From: Perkinsus olseni
Taxonomy: Eukaryota > Perkinsozoa > Perkinsida
NCBI GenBank assembly: GCA_013115125.1
Contig: JABANN010000013.1
Location: 1-64,000 of the forward strand
Direction: 5' to 3'
Length of the DNA: 64,000 nt
This document shows, one piece after another, positions 1 through 11,379 of the stretch (position 1 is its first letter; every line of letters starts with the position of its first letter). The notes under the pieces were generated by a model, which was not told the DNA's origin, made no database searches, and saw nothing but the letters and a program-made list of their open reading frames with translations. A program made the translations under genes and the position numbers.

Positions 1-1748
1 ACTCGTAAAAGCTTCGTACTAACGGAGAAAGCTCACTTTTTGCGAATTGCATATCAAAAGCGAACGCACTGTACGAGGGGAGGAAGAGGACAACCCAAAG
101 AGAAAAAAAGAAGCTAGGTGATCCAGGTCAAGAAAAGACCACATAGAGTTCTGCTATCAACATCAAACCGCTCAAAGAAATTCACACGATATGGTCACGT
201 CTGTGTATTTGGTCTAAAAGACTGCTCACCTTGCCGACCAGTGGCCTCCTCTCGTAGGTGTTCCAGAACCGAACGTCCCCACCCGTGCCCCCAGTCGCAC
301 AGAGCGTGTGGGTTGGATGATGGGCCAGTCCCCACATCTCGCCGCCATGTGCCACCTGAGCGCACAATAGACGCCCATCGCGTGGCCAGCTACAGCCTAC
401 CTGCACCACTGCAATGATCGCCCTTCCTGTGACGTCGAAATGGAGCAGGCTATGGCCGGCAGTGCCCAGCAGGGCCGTGACCCTTCTCCCGGGACACACC
501 GCTATGCTATTGAATCTAGCGCCGCCAGTGGAATCTAAACCGTGAATGAGCAACGCACAATAACGGGAGCCTCCTACTGCCAACTCCCACGAGCCGCTTG
601 ACGTCTCCAGTCCGGCCCGTTCCAGCGAGGTCCTTGATGCTCTGCTGCCACATCGTCTTCAACCTCCCGCTAGGACCACCGCCTATCAGTGCAATCTCGC
701 CACCGTGTGTTGCCGCCAAAATCGTGCCATCGGGCAGACCGGCGGCACAACCCACTTTGTGAGGGCCTAGGGACACCGCTTGGGTCGCCACGCCGTTTTG
801 CAGAAGATAGAGGTACCCGTTGCAGCCACACAGAAACGACATGTCAACGGAAAAGCCGGCACACTGTGGTTGTTTACTAGGTGGTGACTGGCCAAAGGTG
901 CCTCGCTTGCATGCGAGCTCGCCAGTCTGCCGATCAACTTTCCAGAACTTGTAGTGTCCCTCGCCTACCGACAGGAGGGCCGAGCCTTTAGAAGCAGTCA
1001 GAGAGAAGGTTGGACTGCGACCACTGCTCATAGTGAACACGGGTGTGGTTATTCTCGGCGGTTTCAATGGCACACCGTCGCTCCCGCGGCCGGGCGGGCG
1101 ATGCGGCAGGCGGGTCCATACGGCCACCATGTTAGCGTCGTCAGTACCAATACTGACCAGCATGCTACCACCATGGACGAACGCCACCGCACTGACGCTC
1201 CTTTGATGGTAGTGCAACTGAGCGACAGTCTCGGTAGGGGTGTCGGGGCGCCACAGACAGACGAAGGGACCCTCGATGCCCTTGGGGTCCTGCTGACCGC
1301 TGGCAGCCAACCCAGTCTCCTCAGAGTAGTCCAGGCAGAGGACGTCGGCCGAGTGACCTTCGAAGTACCGCTGGGAAGAATCTTCCAGCGTGTGCATGAC
1401 CACCATCGACCCTAGAGGGTACATCGCAACACGCCCATCATCGATAATTCTCAGGGAGCCCCGAACCTCGCCGTTGTAGCCATAGACAACGTCCTTCTCA
1501 AGCTCCCAGTCAGGAACCTGCGCTTGCTTCGGATCGGGCCGCCAGTCCGTCGGCGGGAACACAAGACCGTAGCTGCGGCCGAAGACGACCCGCATAGCTC
1601 CATCGGGGCCTTGCTTCGGCAACTCTCGGGTCCAGCCTGGCTCAGCAGGGGGCGAGTGTGCCTTGGGAGGGAACTTTGGCACCGCCACATGCTGCTTGCC
1701 ATACGTGCGTGGCCGCCTAGGCAAAGACGTGTTGAAAAGAAGGCTCAT
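1..1748 (-). CDS. EML-like WD40 protein (HELP domain), 3' part beyond or near window edge
   Basis: Echinoderm microtubule-associated-protein-like (EMAP/EML) protein. This family binds microtubules through a HELP motif and tandem WD40 propellers. After about 50 proline/basic residues from the ATG at 1748, the HELP-type segment VVYGYNGEVRG is followed by an SQRYFEGHSADVLCLDYS first blade, and further GH/W-type blades follow (VCLWRPD, MVAVWTR). A 43-nt intron (577-535, GTAGGA...TTTAG) and a 45-nt intron (400-356, GTAGGC...CTCAG) join the blades and restore the typical GGEMWGLAHHPTHTL and GDVRFW sequences. A third donor is at 229 (AAG|GTGAGC). The next exon and the stop are not settled: either it lies in the first 160 bases or the gene runs off the left edge. 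No N-terminal trimerisation coiled coil is seen, unlike the longer vertebrate EMLs. Confidence 0.8.
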
Positions 1749-1978
1749 GACTAGCGAAAAAAGTCACCACCGACCAAGCCACATTGATAACCCAAGGCGA
1801 CTTCGAACCAGACAATACTAATGCTTCAAACGAATAAACGGGAGGAAGTTAACTTCCAATCACTGTGTTAAAAGCCAACTCGCAGACGTCAACTATGACG
1901 GTGGAGTTGACAGAGAGTATCTCCAAATGGTCTGGTCTAGCAGGCCTTTTCTGAAATAATTCTGAAATTCTGATCACC

Positions 1979-3307
1979 CTACTGACCGTTGTCCTTCTCG
2001 CCACGTTGCTCCCGGATAGCATCCCGAGCATTGGCAGTAGCACCGAAGGTCTTGGAAAGCAGCTGTTCCTTGTCGAACTCGGACACCTTCATGAACCTCT
2101 TCAGATCCACCTTCCTCGAGTCCTCCTTCGCCTGCCTGTCTCTCTCCAGCTGCTCATCACGCATCCTCAGCGCAGTAGCTCCGCCGCCACCGAGCACTGC
2201 GATGTCACTGATATCCGACTCCCTCATGCTATCGTCGTCATCATCGTCGTCAACAGCACTCAGGATCTGCCCCGCGTCATAAGTAGCATCATAGTCCATC
2301 ACGCTAGCCTTAGTAAGGTCCTCGTTGATCCACACACGGCAGTCGCCTTCTCCGCCACTCCTGCCACCAAAGCCGAGGCCCTTCGCCCTCAGCTTGTTCT
2401 TCGCGTTCAGATACACGTAGTTGTCGGCGCTCGAGCGCGTGCGGCCTCGGATGACGCGGATCTCCAGCTCCAGCTGATACAGCGTGGTCGTGACGGCGAT
2501 CTTGTTAAAGAGATCATACCCACCCTTCGCGCTGGCGTCAGGGACAATGGTATCCTTGGACCAATCCAGAGCACTACCAGTAGCTGCACCCCACACACGG
2601 CCCTTGGTGTCTTTAATAATGAGAACAGTAGGGCCCGGGTAAAGGCCTGAATTGCTCATCAGCCGCTGCAGCGAACGGCCGTGTGCTGAGCTCCAGTAAA
2701 GCGTACTCAGCGACGGCATCAGGTCCGGGTATATGGTCCTTAGCAAGAGAACATGGTACTCCTTCACGAACTTGGGCGCACTCGAGGTCGAGTCGGCCGT
2801 CTGACCATCGCTGTCCATGCAAAGCGCACATCTTAGCGACTCGTTGAACACCGGGCCTATGCCAGGCATCATAGTTTGGAAGTCGTAAACCTCGGAGCTC
2901 TCAGCAATCTTGATATCCCTGGGCGGCTCGGTCGGATCGATAGACGCAACCACGAACTGTAGGACGACATGGGGCGTCCCGAACGCCTGAATCAGGGAGG
3001 CCCAGTCGGCCCGGTTGGCCAGGAGCTCCGCTGAGCTCTCGACCATCTTATCAACCGTGGCCGACTTGACACCACCGCCAGATATGAACTCGAATAACGC
3101 TGGCGCGAAGGGCTTGTAGGCGACCGAGAGATGATCGCTGAGGGACTCCAGTGTAACACGGCCGTCCGCTGCAGCTGCCTTGAAGAAAGCATGGAGGCTG
3201 TTCATATCCGCTTCCGGTAGGGCGCGGCTGGTTGGGCCAGTCGTGGCGGCGTCACTCGATGTAGCAATAGCGGGCGAGTCCGCCGATGTAGACGTATGAT
3301 TTCCCAT
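1979..3307 (-). CDS. TLDc-domain protein, MEAK7/EAK-7-like, with N-myristoylation motif
   Basis: Single-exon protein of 442 aa. The start MGNHTS at 3307 is preferred over in-frame upstream codons because it gives a consensus N-myristoylation site (Gly2, Ser6). The same feature opens MEAK7/TLDC1, an mTOR-associated lysosomal-membrane protein in animals. Residues of about 150-345 form the TLDc domain: LYWSSAHGRSLQRL, VLIIKDTKGRVWGAA, GLGFGGRSGGEGDCRVWI and NEDLTKASV. The region before it is helical and matches the all-helical part of EAK-7 proteins. The C-terminus has an acidic run (DDDDDDD) and a charged helix with a coiled-coil look. Family knowledge suggests a peripheral membrane protein in stress or TOR signalling; that role here is inference. 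Confidence 0.8.
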   Translation of the reverse strand: MGNHTSTSADSPAIATSSDAATTGPTSRALPEADMNSLHAFFKAAAADGRVTLESLSDHLSVAYKPFAPALFEFISGGGVKSATVDKMVESSAELLANRADWASLIQAFGTPHVVLQFVVASIDPTEPPRDIKIAESSEVYDFQTMMPGIGPVFNESLRCALCMDSDGQTADSTSSAPKFVKEYHVLLLRTIYPDLMPSLSTLYWSSAHGRSLQRLMSNSGLYPGPTVLIIKDTKGRVWGAATGSALDWSKDTIVPDASAKGGYDLFNKIAVTTTLYQLELEIRVIRGRTRSSADNYVYLNAKNKLRAKGLGFGGRSGGEGDCRVWINEDLTKASVMDYDATYDAGQILSAVDDDDDDDSMRESDISDIAVLGGGGATALRMRDEQLERDRQAKEDSRKVDLKRFMKVSEFDKEQLLSKTFGATANARDAIREQRGEKDNGQ

Positions 3308-3740
3308 AATAACAAAGAATCTTAACTCGAAGGATGCAGGATACGGGTAATTTAGGATCCCCTGGCACCGAATAAGCACAGCTGCGGTCAACAAAGTCGA
3401 GCGTGGTGGATGGCCTGCGTGGTGGCTACGGTGACCACTGGCCGACTGCATACCAGCCCAGAGCATCTAGCGCCTACATCACACAATATCTGTCTCCTGT
3501 GCCACAGAGACCGGGCAAACTCCTGCCATGCCCGACCGTAACACGACAGCGAAGAATCAGAACGGTCGATGCTACTTATGTAGCCGTAAAGTCAATGACC
3601 ATCACAGTTCGATCCATTGTATAGTGCAAGCTCATTCATCACAGTAATAATAATACTCTATGCAGGGGACTAGCCCCCCGAAGGCGGCTCTCGACTCGTC
3701 TCTCCAACCGGAAGATTCGTGGCCTGAGCAGGAAACTTGA
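3308..3740. other. intergenic, no gene seen
   Basis: About 430 bases upstream of the MEAK7-like gene and downstream of the next minus-strand gene. Only short, unconvincing open frames are present. It probably holds the MEAK7 promoter and the 3' UTR of the gene at 3741. Confidence 0.5.
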
Positions 3741-4700
3741 TCAACGCCGGCCGCTCCTCCTGGCTCTTCTTGCCTCAGAATTCCCTTGCCGTGGGCTCTG
3801 ATTGGCCTGTCCATCCATTTTCCGCTTCTTAGCAGCCTGCTTGTCATCTTGTGCACTCCCACCGTCGCCTTCGTCGGTTGCAGATGACACCGCCGGCTGC
3901 TCCGCATGTTGAGTCGCGGAGGCAGCCGATGAGGGTTCCTGCTCGCCCTGAAGGGAACACAAGTCCAGAGACAGCCCATCGAATGACACCACCACCTTCT
4001 CCTGTTGCTGGTGTTGTCCCTCCTCAGCACGACGCCTCTCCCTGGCAGCCTCGGCCAAGGCCGTCAGCCACCGTTGGTATTGCCTTAGCTGCTCATGATA
4101 CTGCAGTTCGACTAATTGCCGAGCCTCTCGAGGCGTCAGATTCCGTTTGATATCAGAAGGGCTCGGCTTGTCCACCGGCATGTCGGCCATCAAAGGCTGC
4201 GCCGAGGGCGGCAGAACGGCAGCTGAGGCGGAGCAGTGAGGGGGTAGTGGAGCAGAAGCTGCATCTCTACCTTGGGGCTGAGAACCCGTGTATTGGGTAA
4301 GGCCATCGACTGGGGGTTGAGCCGAGTCCTGCTTCTTAGCATCAGCCTCGCTCTCATCAGCTACTTTCGGAATCGCTGGGCCTGCCACACGAGGACAACA
4401 CTATTGATCGCAAATTCTCGAAGTACTACCGAGGGAAGGCATAGAGGTGCAGGTCCTATTCTACAGGCCGAGCTTTGAGAGCCCGAAGTTGTCAAGTGGA
4501 GCACGAAGCCTACCATCCTTCTTATCGGCCTCCTCATGGCCTTCTTCGACCGTCTCTGCCTTCTCCACCTCCTCCTGCTTGTGGTCGTTCTCACCGCCAA
4601 CATCCACCTGCGGCTCCTCCTGCTCGGCCTTCTCCTTCTCCACCACAGCGACCTTGGCGCGAGTCATCACGCCGCCCGTCGAGACGGTCGTCTCAGACAT
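3741..4700 (-). CDS. unknown acidic/basic, largely disordered protein, two exons
   Basis: Not recognised. Exon 1 runs from the ATG at 4700 (MSETTVSTGG) to 4514. A 132-nt intron (4513-4382, GTAGGC...GGCAG) joins GAT G|GC in frame to exon 2 and makes a protein of about 275 aa. The N-terminal 60 residues are Glu/Lys rich. The middle is Pro/Gln/Ala rich. A predicted helix with many Arg/Gln/Glu residues (LTPREARQLVELQYHEQL and following) looks coiled-coil. The last 40 residues are strongly basic (AAKKRKMDG, RRARRSGRR) and could be a nuclear localisation signal. The second exon has no ATG of its own, which supports the splice. Possibly a nuclear protein; function unknown. Confidence 0.6.
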
Positions 4701-4878
4701 GTGGTATCACTACCGAGGACGCGAAAAGCGATCAAGCAGGGCTCATGCGATTGGGTCAACACTGCACTGCTACGGAATCAGAAAAGTAGTCCGCCACTGC
4801 GGCAGCGATATTAAAAAGTGAAAAATGTCACGAGTCAACTAGCAACAAAAAAATCTTAACTTGACGATGGCACTAATC

Positions 4879-7800
4879 TCAGAAAACTTGCTCGGCCTTG
4901 CTGCCGTAGCCACCCCCACCCGGAGTCAGCAGCCTTAGTCGATCACCTCTGGCCATCTGGACGGTCCTCTTGCCACCGATATTAACCTCCTGAGCTGCTT
5001 CTCGCTTCAACCACAGGTTCAATCCCTTCATCCCGGACCCTCCTCCTGCCATGCCGTACGGTGCCTTCGCCCTGCGCTCCGTCAGCACGGACACGTGGAG
5101 CGGACGAATGAACTCGAGCTCGCGCAGGACACCGCAGCCGCCACGGTGGACGCCGCCACCACCACTGCCCTCGCGAAGGCCGAAGTGACGGACAATGCAG
5201 GGATAGCGGCGCTCCATGATCTCAACATCAGTGATCCTCGTGTTAGTCATGTGCGTGTGGACCCCGCTGACGCCGTCCCAAGTCGGGCCAGCGCCCGAGC
5301 CGCCGGCGACAGTCTCGTAGTAGCCGAAGGTTGCATCACCGAAGGTCACGTTGTTCATGCAGCCACAGCTAGCGGCACAGAATTGGAAGGCACGGAAGAT
5401 AACGTCTACCACCCTCTGGCTGGTGACAACATTGCCGCCCACAACGGCCGCCTCGGGCGACGGGTTGAGCATGCAGTGGCCGCGCTGAGGGAGGATTACA
5501 CGGACGGCTTCAAGGCAGCCTTGATTGAGGGGGATGTCCGAGTCGACCATACAGCGCAGGCAGTAGATGACCGCCGACATGGTCACGGCTGGCGGGGCAT
5601 TGGTGTTGCCGACCACCTCGGGACCAGATCCTGTGAAATCGAACACGGCACTAGCTCTCTCGGCACCGTCCTCCTGGTGCAGACGAACCTGTCAAGACAC
5701 TCAGATCAGAACACCCGGGTTCGATCCCCACAGTTGTCAACTCTCTTACCCTCAGCTTAATTACACTGCCGTCGTCCATAGAGTCTTCCGCTTCTCCTTC
5801 GGTACCGTGCTTCTTAGACCACGTGTACAGCATGCCCAATACAGCCTGGCGAGCGTTCTCTCTGATGTGATGCATGTACGCATGGACAACATCCAACCCG
5901 TAAGATACGATCATCTCATGAACCAAAGATATGCCCTGCTGATTAGCCGCCACCTGCGCTCTCAAGTCCGCCAGGTTGTCCTCCAGATTCCTCGTCCCCG
6001 CCGTAGTGAGGAGCTCGGTGATCCCAGCCTCGTCGAAGCCTTGGTCGGCGCTGACCAGCTTGTGCGTGACGATAGCGCAGCCCTCCTCCGCTAGGCAGGT
6101 GGAGTTGGGTGGCATGCTCCCGGGTTCAATTCCCCCCACGTCCGCATGATGCCCTCTTGAGGCCACCACGAAGGCCACTTTGCCCCCTTCAAAAACAGGC
6201 GTCATGACCGTTATGTCCGGCAAGTGGGAACCTCCCGCCAACTGCGGATGGTTCGACACCAGCACGTCCCCATGCTTGAGCTCGCCTTCCCATAAGCTCA
6301 GCTGAATCTTCACTGCCTCTTGCATGGCACCCAAGTGGACCGGTATGTGAGGAGCGTTAGCGATCAGACCGCCATCCGGACCGAAGACAGCACAGGAGAA
6401 GTCCAGGCGGTCCTTAACGTTAACACTGGTGGCCGTCCGCTGCAAACAGCGGCCCATTTGCTCAGCTATGCTCATGAACTTGTGGCTGAATATTGACAGC
6501 TGTATAGGGTCAGCCACTTCAATGTCCGTCACCTCATCACCGCCGCCCAGTTGCTTGACATCGATAACGTAGTCGCCATCGCCATTAACCTTAGCCGTGC
6601 AATCTGGTTCCACTACAATGGTACCAGTACTCTGGACTATTATGGCCGGGCCCCTCACCACTGCCCCTGGCTTCAGATTGGCCTCCAAGAACACCGGGGT
6701 TTTCTCTACTCGACCAACGCCCTCGAAGTAAACGCTTGCCAGCTCGTCATGCTCTGCCTCGTACTCCTCCGTGGACGGTGGGCGGGTGAACTCGAAGCCG
6801 TCCTCCTTAACGGCTCTGGCCCTCACCCTGATGTCGTCAATGAGCAGCTCCCTGCCAGTCATAAGGAAACCGTACTCCCTTCTATAAGCCCGTTCAAATG
6901 CATCTTGGTAGTCGCCATTGTCGCTGTCCTCAACAGCCGTCATGATGCTCGTATCGGTGCCCGAGTAGCGCATGTTTAAGAAGTACTTAGTGTGGATGTT
7001 GCCGCGATGGCCAGCCCTCTCCAATGCGCTGATCGCCTCCTTCTCCAACTCCCTCAAGGTGTCCATCCAGGGACCCGCCAGCTGCCACTTCTGTGCCGCA
7101 GGAACTTGCTTATCGACAACCTCGTCCGCGAGAGCCAGACCAAAGGCCGAGAGTACTCCCGAGAAGCGGTGGACGAAGACTGTGTCGATGCCGAGAGCCC
7201 GTGCCATCGCACAGGCGTGCTGACCCCCGGCGCCACCGAAGCACGCCAAGACGTGCGTCCGGACATCATAGCCTCTCATCTGAGTCATGTTACGGATGGG
7301 CCTGCACATAGCCTCGTTGGCGACTCTAATGTATCCCGCAGCGCAGGCATCGATATCGTCACCGAGGCCCATCTCCACGGACAGCTTCCGCAAGGCCCTG
7401 CGCGAGGCTTCAGTATCCAGAGGTTGATCCTGGGTCTCTCCAAAAATACGAGGAAAATGACTCGGCAAGAGCCTTCCCAAAACTAAGTTGGCATCCGTTA
7501 CGGCCAACTTCCCACCCTTCTTCCTGTAACACACCGGGCCAGGATGCGCCCCTGCCGACTCCGGGCCAACACACAGCAGACCGTGCTCATAGGTCAAGAG
7601 ACTACCGCCACCGGCTGCCACCGTAGTGATGTCCAGCTGAGGAGCCTGTACAGTAACGCCAGCGGTGACTGTCTCGTAGATGTGCTCGAACCCCACCCTA
7701 GGATCATAACGACTCACGTCAGTGGAGGTGCCGCCCATGTCGAAGCCCACCACCGCTACGTCGCTGCCAAGAGCGCGAGCCGTCGTCTTGGCGAAGCCCA

Positions 7801-8847
7801 CAACCCCGCCGGCCGGGCCGGACAGTATCGCCTTGTGACCAGTAAAGTCCTGCATCCGTGCCAAGCCTCCATCGGACTGCATGAACAACAGCCTTGTATT
7901 GTCAGTCTCAGTCAACGCTCGGTCGAAACCGTCACAGAAGTTCTTCAAGTACGTCCTTATAGTCGGTGTCAAGTAGGCGTCGGCCACCACTGTGTGCCCC
8001 CTCGCCACAGCCTTGGCCATCGCCAGCACTTCACTCGAGGCCGACACGTGAGCGAACCCCATAGACCGGCACAGATCCGCGACCTCCTTCTCGTGGTCCC
8101 CATAGATGTAGCTGTGCATAAGGAGGATGGCAACGCTGCTGATACCCTCGTCGAGGAGCCGCTGCAGCCTGGCCTTCAGCGTGGTCTTATCTAACGGTCG
8201 CTCGACTCTGACTTCCTCCCCCGTTCTCCCTCTGAGGACTTGCCCGGGAAGGTAGTCGGTCTCTCGAGCTAGGATCACACGTTCAGGCACTTCAACCACT
8301 TTCGTGTAGAGCGTGTCCGGCCGGCGTATTTTGACATCAAAGATAGCCGGGCGGGTCTGATTGCCAATCTCCAGCAGATCAGCGAAGCCCTCCGTGACCA
8401 GCAGGGCGCAAGGAGTGCCCTTACGCTCCAGCAAGGCATTGGTAGCCACGGTGGTACCCATACGAATGGACTCGATCCTCGAGCAGTCGACTGGCTTCTC
8501 CGGCGGGTGGGGCTTAGCAGTAAATTCCTGCAGAATTCGACGGATACCTTCCCTAGGGGCGTCCCTGAGACGACCCTAGATTCGCCACAACAAGGCTACC
8601 GGTACGGAAACCGTGAAAAAGCCTGTATATCCTCTGGCTCTATTTTGTATGGCGACATTCTCGAAATTCCGTAAACGGCGCAAATGAGGCCCCATTATTA
8701 CGAGTAATTGTCCGGATCCTCGGAGAGCAGCTTGCGGACTATCCTCTGATGGCCGCCGTGGCCATCAGGCACCTCGGCATAAACGTCCGTAAAGGTTCCG
8801 CCGCGGTCGATGGCAAAGCGGAACTTCGCGGCGTCGCGGGAAGTCAT
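4879..8847 (-). CDS. OPLAH: 5-oxoprolinase (ATP-hydrolysing), HyuA-HyuB fusion
   Basis: Opens 5-oxo-L-proline to L-glutamate with ATP in the gamma-glutamyl (glutathione) cycle; cytosolic. Three exons: 8847-8702, 8564-5750 and 5688-4879. The introns are 137 nt (GTAATA...TCTCAG) and 61 nt (GTAAGA...GACAG). The spliced length is 1256 aa, against about 1290 for the animal enzyme. The start [22 protein letters not shown] carries the first phosphate-binding motif of the HyuA/actin-like fold. Exon 2 holds [28 protein letters not shown] and GGGSLL, then the HyuB half with [33 protein letters not shown] and [16 protein letters not shown]. Exon 3 holds [30 protein letters not shown] and the Gly-rich end TPGGGGYG. 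Both joins rebuild conserved blocks ([24 protein letters not shown]). The gene looks intact and functional. Confidence 0.95.
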
Positions 8848-9313
8848 CAGCAAGACGAAAATCTGATGACACTGGACAAATTACGAGACGATCGGCGAAC
8901 CCTCCACCCGACAGCAGTGACGCCTTGCTAGCTGGGAGAGCTGCGAAAGGACGAATCCTACCGATACAGCAAAACAACAAAGGACGTTCACGAAACACAA
9001 ATAGCGAAGCTTCAGACAACTGTGAACGCACAAGCCAGGGAATCGAAAGCAACTCATACTGGTACCGAACCTGGAAGGAGAACAGCAGGACGCCATACGA
9101 CGTCAAACGGCCAATGCATTGACAGGAAATCAGCAAGTGCCCCAGAAAAACGACGAAGCTGTTGACTATTACCTCACCCGGCAGCAGCGCATTCTGAGAT
9201 CATGTAGTCCTCCTTGACAAGCGTAGCTAACGAGCCACTCTGGTAAGTACGTAGGAAAAGAAAATAAGCAGTGAGAACTAGCAGCCACCATAGCCTCGAG
9301 GACCACTACTTCA
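8848..9313. other. intergenic, upstream of 5-oxoprolinase
   Basis: About 470 bases between the OPLAH start and the stop of the first zinc-finger gene, both on the minus strand. No supported gene is seen. It should contain the OPLAH promoter and the zinc-finger 3' UTR. Confidence 0.5.
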
Positions 9314-10427
9314 TCACTGAGGCAACTCCCTCGAGTACCGCCACAGGAGTAGTACAGTGGCCCTCTCGTCCATCGGCAGTGTCCGTCGCCTGTATGCTTC
9401 ACACATCGCCTCCCATATCGGCTCTAAGTCGCCGTTCCTATAAGCTCTAGGTAGCTTCTCCATGATGGGTTGATAGGTCCGACTGAGGAGCTCCTCCAGG
9501 CACCTCTCCCTCATCTTCCCTATACGCTCGATACGGCAGCTGTATATCAGACTCGCACAGATCCGAGCCAGAGTCCACCCTTCACGAGGATGCTGCTGAA
9601 AGCCGCCTTCCGCCAGCGCTCGACCGATTTCTGGGTGAGGACGGTAGTTGGCCGGTACCGATGATGTCGTCCCTTTGGCCAACAAGAGCCCAACCAGCGG
9701 TGTCGGGCACCTGACCCCAGCAATCTTCGGACGCTCCCCTGCGGGATTTTCCAACCTCTCCCGAAAGGCCCTCTCATCCTCAAATCTCCGTCGGATCTCA
9801 GCCGCATGGCTACTTCCCTGATGCTGAGCTAATATGTGCCTATCAAGCTCCGATGGGTCAACCACCGCGTGGCAGCCCCTGACGGGACACCTTCGGTCGA
9901 CTTCATTCCGCTTGCGGTTACGCCGATAGGCAGCCCGCCTGCTGACCGAAGGCTCGCACCACTCCCAGTCTGAATCAAGTTCCTCTTCTTGCCCCTGCGG
10001 CTCGGCCCCCCCCCTTCCTCTCCATCCATCTTCTGGCGACTCTTGCTTCTCCCTACAATAGTTAGTGTCGTACATTGTGCGTCGCCGTTTCTCGGTCGGC
10101 ACACCACGGGCATCTGCATAGCTGCCGATAGAGGTCGTAGGGGGTATCTCGACCACGTGAGGATCTAGAAGAAGAAAAGACAACAATAAGGATCACTCCC
10201 TCCCTCGCCAGCCAAGAATGATGCGACGCACCGGGAGGGAGTTCTTGTTCGAACGGCTGCGCCGGGACGGGTGGTGGAGCCCAGCTCACAGTGCCAGGCG
10301 CTGGCAACCGTCCCGTGAGAGCCGCGAGGCGTATCGGCCGCATGCTGGCCTCATATTCTGCCAAAGCATTCAAGAAGCCCGCTAAATCGCCCTTGATGTA
10401 CACGGGGGAGCCACGGCGATTGCTCAT
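9314..10427 (-). CDS. C2H2 zinc-finger protein, SDWEW family, copy 1
   Basis: First of three tandem paralogs. The main exon (up to about 10186, stop at 9314) has the acidic-aromatic motif LDSDWEW, then one zinc finger CPVRGC-x12-HILAQH (C-x4-C-x12-H-x4-H), a charged linker and a conserved C-terminal domain of about 140 aa (RCPTPLVGLLLAKG, GWTLARICASLIYSCRI, RKIGKMRERCLEEL-like, ending LLLWRYSRELPQ). An open stretch at 10427-10200 beginning MSNRRGSPVYIKGDL may be a 5' exon, but no single GT-AG join restores the finger frame, so the N-terminus is unsettled. The last 480 coding bases are almost the same as in copy 2. A nuclear, DNA-binding role is likely from the finger but is inference. Confidence 0.65.
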
Positions 10428-11379
10428 AATGACGGGAAGTAATATGCATGAACTGTTGAACCAATCGACTGAAGCGGCATTCTCGCCGCTAGTGTATCAG
10501 GGGAGCGAAGTTCTCTCACGTCAGGAGATCAGCGAGGATACTGTTGAGCCTAATGACGCCGACTGCTCTCCCGGTAGAATCCCACTGGACGTGGCCGAGG
10601 TGCCGTATTCCTTCTCACACTTCTGCTGTCCATGACAAGCTCTATCTCGAGCGATTCTGACTAAGGTGGGCCGTCATGACGACAATGTCGCTTCCACGAC
10701 AGCTCTCTTAACCTAGCAGGTCATTCTGCTCCGGAAGGTACCGTTGCCGTGCTCAGCACGGCGTGCTGACTTGGCGATCTTGCACAATAAGACGTTAGCC
10801 AGTGAAACTCCGCACGGTGTACTCACCGCGAAGACTTCACGGATTTTTGTCGGCCATCATTCTGCTCCCCATACTACCTTCCGAGTACCTTCTCATTCCT
10901 GCCATCGAAGGACGATTTCCTCTGGAAAAGAAGACCAGCCAACAACACCTTCCACTCTCGAGGCGCAGGAGGTGGTGAAACCCTCGTAGCTATGATACGG
11001 CGGAAAGATCAAGATCACCTAATGCAGCCAACGCAACAGAAAACCACGGAAAACGCAAGTAACACAGCTCCGTACAGCCGCTTGGCTCAGACGAGGAGGA
11101 CCCTCGAGGGCCATCTCACTCTACCTGAAGAGAAGGACTTGGCACGGCGTCACACACTTTCGAGAGTACAGTCGAAGTCTTAGGAAAACATACCGTTGAC
11201 CTCACCTCAATATCCTCTACGTTGATAAAGCATCTCTCTTAACGATTCCCAAATGGGAAGCTATCGTAATCAGCCGCTTCCATGGTTCTAACCAGGTCCT
11301 GCTCGAACAAAATACCTATCTAATCTACTGAGGGTTGAACTACCAGAGCGCAGTCAAGCGTCATCATCATCATCACTCT
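10428..11379. other. intergenic between zinc-finger copies 1 and 2
   Basis: About 950 bases with only short open frames on the plus strand that show no family features. Nothing supported. Near 11364 there is a short CAT repeat (tcatcatcatcatc) just past the stop of copy 2. Confidence 0.4.

Noticed and set aside
2000-2650. Long plus-strand open frames opposite the MEAK7-like gene
   Set aside because: Antisense shadows of a well-supported coding region. The composition mirrors the minus-strand codons and no domain is seen.
4361-4603. Minus-strand open frame of 80 codons across the intron of the unknown gene at 3741-4700
   Set aside because: It spans the proposed intron in another frame and has no features. 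The spliced model keeps one frame from a good ATG.
5715-5740. tRNA T-arm-like GGGTTCGATCCCC on the plus strand
   Set aside because: It lies in the second OPLAH intron. Only three stem pairs form, and no D-arm, anticodon arm or acceptor stem is present around it.
6118-6140. Second T-arm-like GGGTTCAATTCCCC
   Set aside because: It is coding sequence for the conserved [12 protein letters not shown] block of 5-oxoprolinase on the other strand, so the match is chance.
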